Shown here in pieces: positions 17,699-26,127 of a stretch of DNA of 64,000 nt (its first letter is position 1; every line of letters starts with the position of its first letter). The stretch spans positions 27,641 through 91,640 of the forward strand of contig JBOGXA010000017.1 in the NCBI GenBank assembly GCA_050694175.1, given 5' to 3'. Made by a program: the position numbers and the translations under genes. Source of the stretch: JBOGXA01 sp050694175 (lineage in GTDB: Bacteria > Actinomycetota > CADDZG01 > WHSQ01). Under the pieces are notes generated by a model. The model made no database searches. It saw only the letters and a list, made by a program, of their open reading frames with translations, and was not told the DNA's origin.

Positions 17699-18430
17699 TT
17701 GACCTGGACGCGTTTTGTCGCTCTCGGTGACAGTCTCACCGAGGGGGTCGGAGATCCGATCGGTCACGGTGGACTGCGGGGGTGGGCCAGCCACCTGGCT
17801 GCCGGGCTGGCTGCGCTCAACCCACACCTCACGTTTTCCAACCTCGCCCGGCGAAGCCTGACCACCGCCGACGTGCTCGCCGGGCAGTTGCCGGTCGCCG
17901 TGGAGATGAACCCGGATCTTGCAAGCGCGTTGGTTGGGATGAACGACCTAATGCAACCGGATTTTGACGCCGGGAGATTCGAGCGTGAGCTCGACGAACT
18001 GGTGAGCGACCTGCAGGGTATCGGCGCAACCGTTCTTATGGCGAGCTTCCCCGACGTGAGCAGGTACCTCCTCGCACCCCGACGAGTTCGGGAGCCCATT
18101 CACAGGCGGCTCGCAGCTGCCACCGAAGTAACCCGGTCCGTAGCGGCGGCGCGGGGCGCGGTCTTCGTCGATGTGTGGTCGTTACCCGACGCTCAGGGCA
18201 GGGACATCCTCAGCATCGACCGAATGCACCCGAACGCCCGCGGTCACCTATTGCTCGCTCGTGCTTTTGCCGTTCTTCTCGGCGAAGAAGCGAATCACGC
18301 CATTGAGTTGCCGGTGCCTCGGGAAGCCAGAGGCTTCAGCCTCGAGAATGCGAGGCACCTGGGCTGGATAGCGCGAAACGCCAGAACTGAAGCGTTCCGC
18401 TTCCTCCGTCGTTATCTTTCCTTCCGGTGA
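17699..18430 (+). CDS. SGNH/GDSL-family hydrolase
   Basis: A 243-residue esterase-like protein. Block I is FVALGDSLTEGVGDP with the nucleophile serine, block II has an asparagine in FSNLARR, block III is GMNDLMQP, and block V is DRMHPNARGH with the catalytic Asp-x-x-His. Such enzymes hydrolyse carboxyl esters or deacetylate lipids and sugars; the substrate is unknown. There is no signal peptide, so it is probably cytoplasmic. The only start that includes the full GDS strand is TTG 17699. A basic tail after residue 205 is unusual and might contact membranes or nucleic acid. Confidence 0.85.
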   Translation: MTWTRFVALGDSLTEGVGDPIGHGGLRGWASHLAAGLAALNPHLTFSNLARRSLTTADVLAGQLPVAVEMNPDLASALVGMNDLMQPDFDAGRFERELDELVSDLQGIGATVLMASFPDVSRYLLAPRRVREPIHRRLAAATEVTRSVAAARGAVFVDVWSLPDAQGRDILSIDRMHPNARGHLLLARAFAVLLGEEANHAIELPVPREARGFSLENARHLGWIARNARTEAFRFLRRYLSFR

Positions 18431-18496
18431 GCCTCACGTTCTAATTCGACGTTACCCGTTTCTCAACGAGCCACCGCCGTGTCCCCCTCTGCGGGG

Positions 18497-19120
18497 TTAC
18501 GGGAGAGATTCGACGACCGCTTTGAGAGTCAGGATCGATTCGTCGAGCGGGCGCCACGCATGCAGGGAAACCGCGTATGTGCTTCCTTCTTCCTCCCACC
18601 GGAAGACGAGATGGTCTCCGTCGATTCCTCCATAGGGGTACGACGGCGCCAGCACCAGAGACCCCCGGAGCCCACCCCACGTGGGGGTGCCCATAAGCAA
18701 CGCTTCCTTTCGCTTGTCCTCGATTGGCGAGTCTTGCAAGGGGAGCTCGGTTGGCCACTTGAAAGGGAACATGTGCCGGTGCTCTGCGTGGACGACGAGG
18801 TGAGCTGACCTCGGCGGCGCGTTTCTTTCAGTCAGTTTTGGATACGGCGCGTTCCACTCGGCAGAGAAAACGGGCCATATTCGGCGGGGGGCCGTGACGT
18901 GTTGAAACGCTCCCGGCTTGACGCTGGGAACCTTGACGGGGCAGGCGCGTTTCAGCGCCTTCTTCCTCCGGCACTTCTCCACGATCGCCGAGGGCATCGT
19001 TACCAACCGGGGCTCGAACCCCGGTCCCGGAGAGGACGTCGGAGCGTCGGGCCCACAGGCGAGGCTCAGCGCCAGCGCCCCCGCGGCAGCGGCGACCGTA
19101 ACGCGACGACGCCGGGTCAT
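18497..19120 (-). CDS. Putative lipoprotein of unknown function
   Basis: A 207-residue product with a basic N-terminus, a hydrophobic stretch AAAAGALALSLAC and a lipobox cysteine at about residue 22, so it should be exported and lipid-anchored. The mature part has a proline-rich start, a pair of cysteines around KCRRKKALKRAC that may bridge, and a beta-rich body (WGGLRGSLVLAPSYPYGG, HLVFRWEEEGSTYAVSLHAW). I do not recognise the family. It is divergent from the sugar dehydrogenase-like lipoprotein gene at 19310 and convergent with the SGNH hydrolase gene. The gap 19121-19309 must hold both promoters; no clear boxes were found. Confidence 0.55.
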   Translation of the reverse strand: MTRRRRVTVAAAAGALALSLACGPDAPTSSPGPGFEPRLVTMPSAIVEKCRRKKALKRACPVKVPSVKPGAFQHVTAPRRIWPVFSAEWNAPYPKLTERNAPPRSAHLVVHAEHRHMFPFKWPTELPLQDSPIEDKRKEALLMGTPTWGGLRGSLVLAPSYPYGGIDGDHLVFRWEEEGSTYAVSLHAWRPLDESILTLKAVVESLP

Positions 19121-19309
19121 AAGTCGGATCTCGTCATGCTTATGGGACCGTAGGACATCTTCGGGAGTTCCCGATCACCCGAGCGATTCGCATGGGATGT
19201 GGCGAGGGGGCAACATCAATGGATGCACAGATCCAGCGGCTCATCGGGGGCCGGACGCACTAGGCCGCACGACGGGAACGTTATTCGGCGCCGGTGGTAG
19301 TAACACAGA

Positions 19310-20545
19310 GTGTCCCTACGAGACAGGGTGTGGTCGATCCTTCTCATATGCACCTTCGCTCTCGCCGCATGTAGCGAGGGCGACGCCGGAGACGCCGGCG
19401 ATCGGCAGATGCTGCCCACCCTCTCGGAAACGGTGGAGATTCCAACCCCCGACGAGTCTCCGGCGCCCGCCCCCCCTGCCTTCCGACCGCGGAAGATCCG
19501 GGTGGAGACGAAGGTCGTGGCCCGCGGGTTCGAGGCTCCGTTACTGGTCACCCATGCGGGCGACTCGAGCGGCAGGCTCTTCGTTGTGGAGCAGGACGGC
19601 CGGATATGGGCGCTCCGTCGTGGCCGTGTGTTGCAGCCTCCCTTCCTCGACATCTCGGACATGACTGAAGGCGGAGGCGAGCAAGGCCTGCTCGGCCTCG
19701 CCTTCCACCCCGATTTCGAGGGCAACGGAAGGTTCTACGTCAACCACACGGACAACGCCGGCGACACGGTCGTGGCCGAGTACCACGCCGATCCCGCGTC
19801 GAACCGGGCCGAGTCCGACTCCGAGAGGGTCCTTTTGACCATCGACCAGCCGTTCCCCAACCACAACGGAGGGGCCCTCGAGTTCGGGCCCGACGGCTAC
19901 CTGTACATCGGAACGGGTGATGGCGGCAGTGGAGGGGACCCTATGGGAAACGGGCAGAGTCTCTCGACCTTGCTCGGAAAACTGCTTCGCATCGACGTCG
20001 ATTCGCGCACCCGCGACCTCCAGTATGGGATTCCCGACGACAACCCGTTTGCCCACAGAGAGGGCCGCGACGAGATCTGGGCTTACGGGCTGAGAAACCC
20101 ATGGCGGTTGAGCTTCGACGGTGAGGTCATATGGATCGGCGACGTCGGGCAGAGCGCCCAGGAAGAGGTCGACCGGGCGCCGGCCGACCGGGCGGGTATC
20201 AACTACGGGTGGAATCTCATGGAGGGCACGGGCTGCTACGAGATCGAGCCGTGCAACGATGAGTCGTTGTGGGCGCCTGCCGCGACCTACTCGCACGATC
20301 AGGGGTGTTCGGTGACGGGTGGCCACGTGTATCGGGGCAGGTCTGTTCCCGAGCTGACGGGCGGATACTTCTTCGGTGACTACTGCTCCGGTCTGATCTG
20401 GGCGATGGCCGCGTCGGGACGGGGCCCGGCCGTCGTTGTCGCCGAGACGGAGCGGTCCATCAGCTCCTTCGGCGTGGACGAGAACGGAGAGCTCTATCTG
20501 ACGGATCTCAACTCCGGCGAGATCTTGAGTCTCCGGGCCCGCTGA
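19310..20545 (+). CDS. Lipoprotein with glucose/sorbosone dehydrogenase-like beta-propeller
   Basis: A 411-residue exported protein. It starts at GTG 19310, has a signal ending in the lipobox LAAC near residue 21, and a low-complexity acidic/proline linker to about 60. The rest is a six-bladed propeller of the PQQ-dependent aldose sugar dehydrogenase family: FEAPLLVTHAGDSSGRLFVVE, GEQGLLGLAFHPDFEGNGRF, NHNGGALEFGPDGYLYIGTG (with the catalytic-type histidine), ALRIDV-like LGKLLRIDVDS, YGLRNPWRLSFD and CSVTGGHVYRGRSVPEL. Related enzymes oxidise sugars with PQQ and pass electrons to the chain; whether PQQ is made here is unknown. A second family member lies at 23190 without the lipid anchor. Confidence 0.82.
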   Translation: MSLRDRVWSILLICTFALAACSEGDAGDAGDRQMLPTLSETVEIPTPDESPAPAPPAFRPRKIRVETKVVARGFEAPLLVTHAGDSSGRLFVVEQDGRIWALRRGRVLQPPFLDISDMTEGGGEQGLLGLAFHPDFEGNGRFYVNHTDNAGDTVVAEYHADPASNRAESDSERVLLTIDQPFPNHNGGALEFGPDGYLYIGTGDGGSGGDPMGNGQSLSTLLGKLLRIDVDSRTRDLQYGIPDDNPFAHREGRDEIWAYGLRNPWRLSFDGEVIWIGDVGQSAQEEVDRAPADRAGINYGWNLMEGTGCYEIEPCNDESLWAPAATYSHDQGCSVTGGHVYRGRSVPELTGGYFFGDYCSGLIWAMAASGRGPAVVVAETERSISSFGVDENGELYLTDLNSGEILSLRAR

Positions 20546-20550
20546 TCGGA

Positions 20551-20580
20551 CGACCACAAGGTCGTTCTGAACTGCGTTTT
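20551..20580 (+). terminator. Hairpin and T-run after the sugar dehydrogenase-like gene
   Basis: CGACC-ACAA-GGTCG forms a 5-bp stem six bases after the stop codon; GCGTTTT follows 12 bases later. It is a weak terminator and overlaps the first copy of a direct repeat. Confidence 0.35.
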
Positions 20581-20680
20581 AGTCGCCCGGCGGGCCTGTT
20601 CGTTCCGGGGAGATCCTGGACACCCGTTCCGGACACATATCGGACACCGGCGGGCCAAAAGGTCGTTCAGAACGGCGTTT
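20558..20680 (+). repeat. Direct repeats and three GGACAC boxes upstream of malQ
   Basis: A 22-bp unit beginning AAGGTCGTTC occurs at 20558 and again at 20659 (20 of 22 bases equal), 101 bases apart. Both lie near CGGCGGGCC (20588 and 20649 regions). Between them GGACAC occurs at 20618, 20631 and 20642 in the same orientation. The block sits between the sugar dehydrogenase-like gene and malQ and could be an operator array or the remnant of an insertion. Confidence 0.55.
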
Positions 20681-20745
20681 GCGCCGGACGCATCGCCACG
20701 GTGCTGAGATGCCCACTCGGCGGCCGGAGCCGTCAAGATGAGCCG

Positions 20746-22581
20746 GTGAACCTCGACGCTTGGGGCATCGACGAGGGGTACCGCGACATGCACGGGCGGT
20801 ATCGGCGGGCTCCGGAGAGCACGATCGCCGCCCTGGTCGAATCCATGGGGGCCGAGACCGACGAGCCGGGCGGCCCGGGCGTGGACGTCGTCGAGCAGGG
20901 CGGCGTCTTCGAGGCCGCGACTCCCGCGAACCTCCTGCTCGAAGACGGGGGCTCGGTGTCGGTCGACGGCCTCCTCCCTCCCGATGTGCCGACCGGCTAC
21001 CACCGTCTCGAGGACCGGGGATCGGGCGCCGTGCGTCCACTGATCGTGGTGCCTCGCTCCTGTTACTTGCCCCCCGACCTGTGGGCATGGGGCTGGGCGC
21101 TACAGCTTTACGCCCTGCGCTCGGGCGCCAGCTGGGGGATCGGCGACCTCGGCGACCTCCGCCGGTTCGGGAAGTGGGCCGCCGCCCGCGGCGCCGGGTT
21201 CTGCTTGATCAATCCGCTTCATTCGAGTGCGCCCCCGGAGCAGGCGAGCCCGTACTTTCCGGGAAGCCGCGTGTGGCGCAACCCCGACTACATCGACGTA
21301 GACGGCGTTCCCGGCGCCGGCCGACTCGACGAACTCGGCGAGGTGAGGGCTCGGGCCCGCAGGCTCAACGACGACAGGAGGATCGACCGGGCTCACGTCC
21401 ACCGGCTCAAGGACGCCGCGTTGCGCAAGCTCTGGCGCGCGTTTCGTGGCGATGAGGACTTCGACAGGTTTTGTCGTGGGGACCCGACGCTCGACGCGTT
21501 TGCTGCGTTCGTCGTGCTTGCAGAGCTTCACGGCGATGATCCGCGGCACTGGCCCGTGGCCTACCGCCGAGGTGACCGCGGCAGCGTGGAACGTGTCCTT
21601 CGCGACCATCCTGATCGGTCGGGATTCGTGAAATGGCAGCAATGGCTGCTGCGGCGCCAGCTCCGGGACGCGTCCCAGACGATTGGTGTCGTCGGAGACC
21701 TCGCAGTCGGGGTCAACCGGGATGGATTTGACGCGTGGTACTGGCGGGACGCGTTTGCAGCGGATGTCACGGTGGGCGCGCCGCCCGACGATTTCAATCT
21801 CGACGGTCAGGGATGGGGCGTTCTGGCGTTTGACCCACACAAGTTGCGGGCGGTCGCGTATGAGCCCTTCATTCTGATGCTGCGCCGCGCGCTTGAATAC
21901 GCAGGCGGAGTGCGGCTGGACCATGTCATGGGGTTGTGGCGATTGTTCTGGATCCCCGACGGTGAGTCGCCGGCGTCGGGCACCTATGTCCGCTATCCCG
22001 CGCGCGAGCTACTCGGCATCGTGGCGCTCGAGAGCCACAGGGCGCGGGCATTTGTGATCGGAGAAGACCTGGGAACGGTGGAGGGACACGTCAGGTCGGA
22101 GATGGTGGCGCGGGCACTGCTCTCGTATCGCCTCCTGTACTTCGAGGAAACTCCTCCGGCCGAGTATCCGGTCGAGGCGTTGGCCGCGGTGACGAACCAC
22201 GACCTTCCAACTCTCGCAGGTCTGTGGAGCGGTGTGGACCTGCAGGCGCAGGCGGGGGCCGGAGTTGAGCCCAACGTCGACTTCGCCACGGGGGTCAAGG
22301 AACGCCTGTGTCGCCTGACCGAGTTGCAGCCGGACGCGGGCACCTCCGAGGCGATCCGAAGGGCCTATCTGCTTCTGGCTCGAGCCCCCAGCCGGCTGAC
22401 CGCGGCCACTCTCGAGGACGCACTGGGCGTTGTTGAGAGACCCAACCAGCCGGGCACGGTAACCGGCTATCCGAACTGGTCGCTCGCCCTGCCGCACCCT
22501 CTCGAGGTCATCGAGCAGCATGACGGGCCGGAGGAGATCGCTCGGCTGCTTGGGAATCGACCCCGGGGGCAAGAACGTTAG
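20746..22581 (+). CDS. malQ: 4-alpha-glucanotransferase (GH77)
   Basis: A 611-residue amylomaltase that transfers 4-alpha-glucan segments between maltodextrins in glycogen/maltose turnover. A short N-terminal actinobacterial extension (LDAWGIDEGYRDMHGRYRRA) is followed by the barrel entry SGASWGIGDLGDLRRFGKW. The catalytic set is present: the nucleophile aspartate in GVRLDHVMGLWRLFWIPDG, the acid/base glutamate in VIGEDLGTVEGHV and the transition-state aspartate in TNHDLPTLAGLW. GTG 20746 is chosen because family members start near WGI; GTG 20701 would add 15 unconserved residues. It stands alone here, without maltose uptake or phosphorylase genes. Confidence 0.92.
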   Translation: MNLDAWGIDEGYRDMHGRYRRAPESTIAALVESMGAETDEPGGPGVDVVEQGGVFEAATPANLLLEDGGSVSVDGLLPPDVPTGYHRLEDRGSGAVRPLIVVPRSCYLPPDLWAWGWALQLYALRSGASWGIGDLGDLRRFGKWAAARGAGFCLINPLHSSAPPEQASPYFPGSRVWRNPDYIDVDGVPGAGRLDELGEVRARARRLNDDRRIDRAHVHRLKDAALRKLWRAFRGDEDFDRFCRGDPTLDAFAAFVVLAELHGDDPRHWPVAYRRGDRGSVERVLRDHPDRSGFVKWQQWLLRRQLRDASQTIGVVGDLAVGVNRDGFDAWYWRDAFAADVTVGAPPDDFNLDGQGWGVLAFDPHKLRAVAYEPFILMLRRALEYAGGVRLDHVMGLWRLFWIPDGESPASGTYVRYPARELLGIVALESHRARAFVIGEDLGTVEGHVRSEMVARALLSYRLLYFEETPPAEYPVEALAAVTNHDLPTLAGLWSGVDLQAQAGAGVEPNVDFATGVKERLCRLTELQPDAGTSEAIRRAYLLLARAPSRLTAATLEDALGVVERPNQPGTVTGYPNWSLALPHPLEVIEQHDGPEEIARLLGNRPRGQER

Positions 22582-22602
22582 TGTCGGTGTGAGTCGAGAT
22601 CA

Positions 22603-23097
22603 GTGGGGGCAGACCCAGTGACGCAGAACAGACCGCAGGATTCCGAGGTAACGGTCATCCCCGGAGCTGCCGCGCGCCCGTCCGAGTCGCAGGATCGGAG
22701 CGAGGGCATTCCGCACCCGGCCAAGGTCATGCGCATCGGGAGCATGGTCCGGCAACTCCTCGAAGAGGTCCGCTCGGCGCCCCTCGACGAGGCGAGCCGG
22801 AGCCGGATGAAGGAGATCTACGAGCAGTCGGTCAGCGAGCTGGGCGAGGTGCTGTCGCCCGATCTGAGGGAGGAACTCGAGAGTCTCAGCCTGCCGTTCG
22901 CGGAGGGCCAGGTGCCATCGGAGTCCGAGCTACGGGTAGCACACGCCCAGCTCGTAGGCTGGCTCGAGGGCCTCTTCCAGGGTATTCAAGCAACACTGTT
23001 TGCGCAGCAGATGCAGAGCCGGGCCCAGCTCGAGGAGATGCGCCGGCGCAGCCTTCCAGCCCCCGATCAGGGTTCAGGACCCGGCCAGTACCTCTAG
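22603..23097 (+). CDS. bpa: Bacterial proteasome activator Bpa (PafE)
   Basis: A 164-residue protein closely matching mycobacterial Bpa (PafE), the ATP-independent activator that forms a twelve-membered ring on the 20S proteasome and feeds it unfolded substrates such as HspR. Conserved blocks are PAKVMRIGSMVRQLLEEVR, APLDEASRSRMKEIYE, LPFAEGQVPSESELRVAHAQ and LVGWLEGLFQGIQATLFAQQ. The C-terminus ends GQYL, the HbYX-like motif that docks into proteasome pockets. The N-terminal 35 residues look disordered. The start is GTG 22603 or GTG 22618; neither has a strong ribosome binding site. The organism therefore should have prcBA elsewhere. It follows malQ by 21 bases and may be co-transcribed. Confidence 0.93.
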   Translation: MGADPVTQNRPQDSEVTVIPGAAARPSESQDRSEGIPHPAKVMRIGSMVRQLLEEVRSAPLDEASRSRMKEIYEQSVSELGEVLSPDLREELESLSLPFAEGQVPSESELRVAHAQLVGWLEGLFQGIQATLFAQQMQSRAQLEEMRRRSLPAPDQGSGPGQYL

Positions 23098-23130
23098 ACC
23101 GTGTGTGCGCCCCAACCTCGGGCGCCGACT

Positions 23131-23170
23131 GTGGATGCGCGGGCTATGGGGATGTGAGGGTCACTAGAGC
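23131..23170 (-). repeat. Dispersed 43-bp repeat, degenerate copy
   Basis: The stretch reads GATGC, GCGGGCTAT, then GATGTGAGGG and TCACT, matching the reverse complement of the better copies at 46748 and 52402 in order and spacing, with several changes and small indels. It lies between the convergent bpa and sorbosone dehydrogenase-like genes. Confidence 0.5.
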
Positions 23171-23189
23171 CGGCCGGGACGATCCCTTC

Positions 23190-24251
23190 TTAGCGCGGCA
23201 CGATCCGGTACATCGCACCCGAGGTCAAGAAGTAGAGCCATCCGCCCGGCCCCTTCGATACATCGGTGATTCCGGCAGGCGCGTTGTGGATGATGCGATC
23301 TCCTCTCACGCGCGTTCCGCGGGAATTGATGAGGAGCCGATGAATCCGACCTTCGCTGAAATCCCCGACGTAGACATCGCCATTCAGCTTGCCCATTCGC
23401 CCCCGGTACCACCACGGATCGGTTGGGACGATGATGCTGCCCCAGCGGCGAAGGGGAGGTTTGGGGTTGGGCCCGACACCGGCAGTCCCACAGCCATATC
23501 CGCTACCCCATCCGTAGTTGCGACCCTTGACGATCCGGTTGAACTCATCATCGCAGTTCGGACCGTTCTCGGTTTCGAACAGTTGTTTCGTGCCCGGCTT
23601 GTGGGTCAGGCCGAACGGATTGCGGTGTCCGTAGCTCCACACAGGATTCCGATCTCCCGGTTGCGAGAACGGGTTGCCGGGGGGGATCGAGCCACCGGCG
23701 TTGACGCGCAACACCTTACCGAGTCGGTTGTCGGTGTTCTGTGCGGCAGCCGGTTGATGTTGTTCTCCGGTCGAGACGAACAGTTTGCCCTTGACAAACT
23801 CCAGCTGGCCACCATTGTGATAACCGCCACCCTGTGCACCGATCCCGCTAAGGATGTGGCGCGGACTTCGACAACGATTGTTGACGACCGTGAAGCGCGT
23901 CACCCTGTGCTGCAGAGGTGAGCGCTGGGTGTAGTAGACGTATAGCCAGTGGTTCTGGCTAAAGTTTGGATGAAGCACAATGCCGAGCGCTCCGCGCTCG
24001 CCCGAGTTCTCGACATCGAGATTGCGACACGCCGTGGCGCGCAGGTTCCTGCCGACCATCACACGGATCTTGCCCGTGTTCTTTTCGGTGAAGAAGATTT
24101 TGTTCGTACCTTGCGCCCATGCCATGTCGACGGGGAAGTTCAGCGATCCGCGATACCGCCTGACCACCGTCCCTTGCGGAAGGGCGAAGGCAGGAGTGAC
24201 CATCACGACGGCAACGAAGGCAGCCGATAACAGCAGAAGCGTGCGACGCAA
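23190..24251 (-). CDS. Secreted glucose/sorbosone dehydrogenase-like protein
   Basis: A 353-residue exported beta-propeller. A signal peptide (LLLLSAAFVAVVMVTPAFA) is cut near residue 24. The mature part has FPVDMAWAQGTNKIFFTEKN, GERGALGIVLHPNFSQNHWL, HNGGQLEFVKGKLFVSTGEQ, LGKVLRVNAGG, SYGHRNPFGLTHKPGTKQLF and a late GDVYVGDFSEGRIHRL, the repeat pattern of PQQ-type aldose/sorbosone dehydrogenases. Unlike the product of 19310 it lacks a lipobox. Several cysteines (residues near 75, 126, 247 and 270) could form disulfides outside the cell. Cofactor use is not proven by motifs. It is divergent from the membrane phosphoesterase gene at 24288. Confidence 0.8.
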   Translation of the reverse strand: MRRTLLLLSAAFVAVVMVTPAFALPQGTVVRRYRGSLNFPVDMAWAQGTNKIFFTEKNTGKIRVMVGRNLRATACRNLDVENSGERGALGIVLHPNFSQNHWLYVYYTQRSPLQHRVTRFTVVNNRCRSPRHILSGIGAQGGGYHNGGQLEFVKGKLFVSTGEQHQPAAAQNTDNRLGKVLRVNAGGSIPPGNPFSQPGDRNPVWSYGHRNPFGLTHKPGTKQLFETENGPNCDDEFNRIVKGRNYGWGSGYGCGTAGVGPNPKPPLRRWGSIIVPTDPWWYRGRMGKLNGDVYVGDFSEGRIHRLLINSRGTRVRGDRIIHNAPAGITDVSKGPGGWLYFLTSGAMYRIVPR

Positions 24252-24287
24252 GATCTCTCCATTCCTGGAAGGAAACAGGCGTCAAGT

Positions 24288-25682
24288 ATGACGGACTCCG
24301 AACGAAATACGGTGGAACGCCCGGTGATCCGGCTGACCCTCGTTGCACTGCTGTCGGGGGTCATCGCCGCGCTCGGGCTTCAGCTGGTCCCGGCAACGCG
24401 GCACGAGCTGGGGCCCACAACCGTCACCGCGTCGGCGGAGCTTGGTCTTGGAAGGACGACGGTTGTGGTGCCACCCCTCGGGACCATCGAAGCCGACACT
24501 CACTGGTGGCCGCTCGCGCTATCGATGACGGTTACCGAGATCGACCCGAACGCTCTGTCGCGCGCTGTGCAGAGTGAGTCCGGGCGCAGCGCACTGGCGG
24601 AAGAGGTCGAAGACGACTTGAAGGGGACGACCGCACGAATCGCTCGCCAGCTCCTGGTCGGCGCGGTGGCTATCGGCGTGGTCATCGCTGCGCTACTTCC
24701 GGGGCGCCGGTGGACCTACTTGATCGCGGGAGCCGGAGGAGGCGCGGGGGTAGTGGGCCTATTGCTCGCGATCACCGCGCTGACGTTCGAGGTCGCGGCA
24801 TTCGAGGAGCCCCGCTTCACGGGCACGTTGGAACGGGCACCGGAGGTGATCGCAGCAGTCAATCAGCGGATCGAAGGGCTCGAAGAGCTCTCGTCCCGAT
24901 ACGAGCAGGCCGCCGCCCGGCTGTCCGATCTCCTCGCGTTGGTCTCGGAACCCGCTTCGGTCCCGGATGAGGAAAGTGTCGCGATCCTCCATGTGAGCGA
25001 CATTCACTCCAATCCCATCGGTGTGCAGATCGTGAGGCGACTCGCGAACGAGTTCGACGTTGCGGCTGTCGTGGACACGGGAGATGTGACGTCGTTCGGA
25101 GCGCCGATCGAAGGTCGCATCGCGGGGTTGATCGAGCAGATTCCGGTCCCATACATCTTCGTTCCCGGCAATCACGACTCGATCGGAAACCGAGCGGCGC
25201 TCGCCACTGCCGATAACGTCACGATGCTGACCGATGATGTCGTCGACGTCGACGGCATCGAGATTCTTGGCTGGGCCGATCCAACGTTTACGGCTTCGAA
25301 CGAGACGTCCACCGAGACCGCAAACGAGATCCGTCTGGCCGAGGCGGGAGAGGTCGCCGAGCGAGCGCGCAATCACCTTCCAGATGTGCTGGCGGTGCAC
25401 GATTCCCGGCTGGCGCAAGAGGCGATCGGCGTCGTGCCGCTCGTGCTGGCGGGGCACACGCACGAGGCAGACTTGGTTGTCGAGGACGGTACAACCGTCA
25501 TGACGGTCGGTTCGACCGGCGCCACGGGCCTCGGGTCGTTCATCGTTCAGTCGGAGGCCGAATACGAGGCGGAAGTTCTCTATTTCGAGGACGGACGGGC
25601 GATCGCATTCGACTACATCACGCTGAGCGGTTTCGGTGGTGACTTTACCGTCGAGCGCCGGACGCTAGGCGCTGAGGAATGA
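24288..25682 (+). CDS. Membrane-anchored calcineurin-like metallophosphoesterase
   Basis: A 464-residue protein. The first 230 residues hold a membrane helix near 15-36, an outside segment, two helices near 125-170 (VGAVAIGVVIAALLPG, YLIAGAGGGAGVVGLLL) and a coiled stretch. The catalytic domain then shows the metal ligands in order: HVSDIHSNP, VDTGDVTSFG, FVPGNHDSIG, a histidine in VLAVHDSR and LAGHTHEAD. Such two-metal enzymes cleave phosphomonoesters or diesters, so targets could be cell-wall precursors, lipids or nucleotides. By charge the catalytic part is more likely outside or at the membrane face, but this is uncertain. ATG 24288 is used. It stands just upstream of the tRNA cluster. 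Confidence 0.82.
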   Translation: MTDSERNTVERPVIRLTLVALLSGVIAALGLQLVPATRHELGPTTVTASAELGLGRTTVVVPPLGTIEADTHWWPLALSMTVTEIDPNALSRAVQSESGRSALAEEVEDDLKGTTARIARQLLVGAVAIGVVIAALLPGRRWTYLIAGAGGGAGVVGLLLAITALTFEVAAFEEPRFTGTLERAPEVIAAVNQRIEGLEELSSRYEQAAARLSDLLALVSEPASVPDEESVAILHVSDIHSNPIGVQIVRRLANEFDVAAVVDTGDVTSFGAPIEGRIAGLIEQIPVPYIFVPGNHDSIGNRAALATADNVTMLTDDVVDVDGIEILGWADPTFTASNETSTETANEIRLAEAGEVAERARNHLPDVLAVHDSRLAQEAIGVVPLVLAGHTHEADLVVEDGTTVMTVGSTGATGLGSFIVQSEAEYEAEVLYFEDGRAIAFDYITLSGFGGDFTVERRTLGAEE

Positions 25683-25711
25683 GAGGGCGGACCTCCGAAT
25701 ATGATGCCCTC

Positions 25712-25800
25712 GGAGGCGTGCCCGAGTGGCCGAAGGGAGCGCACTGCTAATGCGTTAAGGGGTTAACGCCCCTTCCGGGGTTCAAATCCCCGCGCCTCCG
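25712..25800 (+). tRNA. tRNA-Ser (anticodon GCT)
   Basis: Acceptor GGAGGCG pairs with CGCCTCC at 25793-25799; discriminator G 25800. The anticodon loop CTGCTAA gives GCT, and the long variable arm (AAGGGGTTAACGCCCCTT) is that of a class II tRNA. TTCAAAT forms the T loop. CCA is not encoded. Confidence 0.96.
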
Positions 25801-25893
25801 CACCGAGAGTGAGGGACGCGGCCCCGTACTGCAGCGCTCGTGATGGGGCTCGCGACGTCTGTGTAGAGGCGCGTTAGTCTCTTATCTCCGTAT

Positions 25894-25967
25894 GCGCCCG
25901 TAGCTCAGCGGATTAGAGCGTCCGGCTACGGACCGGAAGGTCGGGGGTTCGAATCCCTCCGGGCGTA
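25894..25967 (+). tRNA. tRNA-Arg (anticodon ACG)
   Basis: Acceptor GCGCCCG pairs with CGGGCGT (one G-T pair) at 25960-25966; discriminator A. The anticodon loop CTACGGA gives ACG, whose first A is normally turned into inosine by TadA, encoded 1 kb downstream. TTCGAAT forms the T loop. No CCA is encoded. Its last 15 bases are the start of a tandem repeat unit. Confidence 0.96.
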
Positions 25968-26127
25968 CTGAGCGCGGAGCGCGGGCGAGCGGAGGGATCG
26001 GCCCATACGCACGCCCGTCCCGCATGTATCCCTCCGGGCGTACTGAGCGCGGAGCGCGAGCGAGCGGAGGGATCGGCCCACACGCACGCCCGTCCCGCAT
26101 GTATCCCTCCGGGCGTACTGAGCGCGG
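25953..26127 (+). repeat. 75-bp tandem repeat seeded on the tRNA-Arg 3' end, 2.3 copies
   Basis: Units start at 25953, 26028 and 26103 (the last cut after 25 bases). The two full units differ at 2 of 75 bases. Each starts with ATCCCTCCGGGCGTA, the T-arm and acceptor 3' end of the tRNA-Arg, so the true tRNA end is copied twice downstream. Inside each unit TCCCTCCG faces CGGAGGGA and CGGGCGT faces ACGCCCG, so a unit can fold. No gene is seen in 25968-26219. Confidence 0.92.

Noticed and set aside
19541..20557. 338-codon minus-strand frame
   Set aside because: Antisense to the clear sugar dehydrogenase-like propeller.
20618..20647. Insertion-sequence terminal repeats
   Set aside because: The GGACAC boxes are all in the same orientation and no transposase fragment or target duplication is seen.
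25882..26100. Minus-strand frame reading EGFEPPTF-like sequence across tRNA-Arg and its repeats
   Set aside because: It is the antisense of the tRNA and the 75-bp repeat; such frames are a known annotation artefact of tRNA genes.
25953..26127. CRISPR-like array
   Set aside because: Units are contiguous 75-bp tandem copies without unique spacers, and no cas genes are near.
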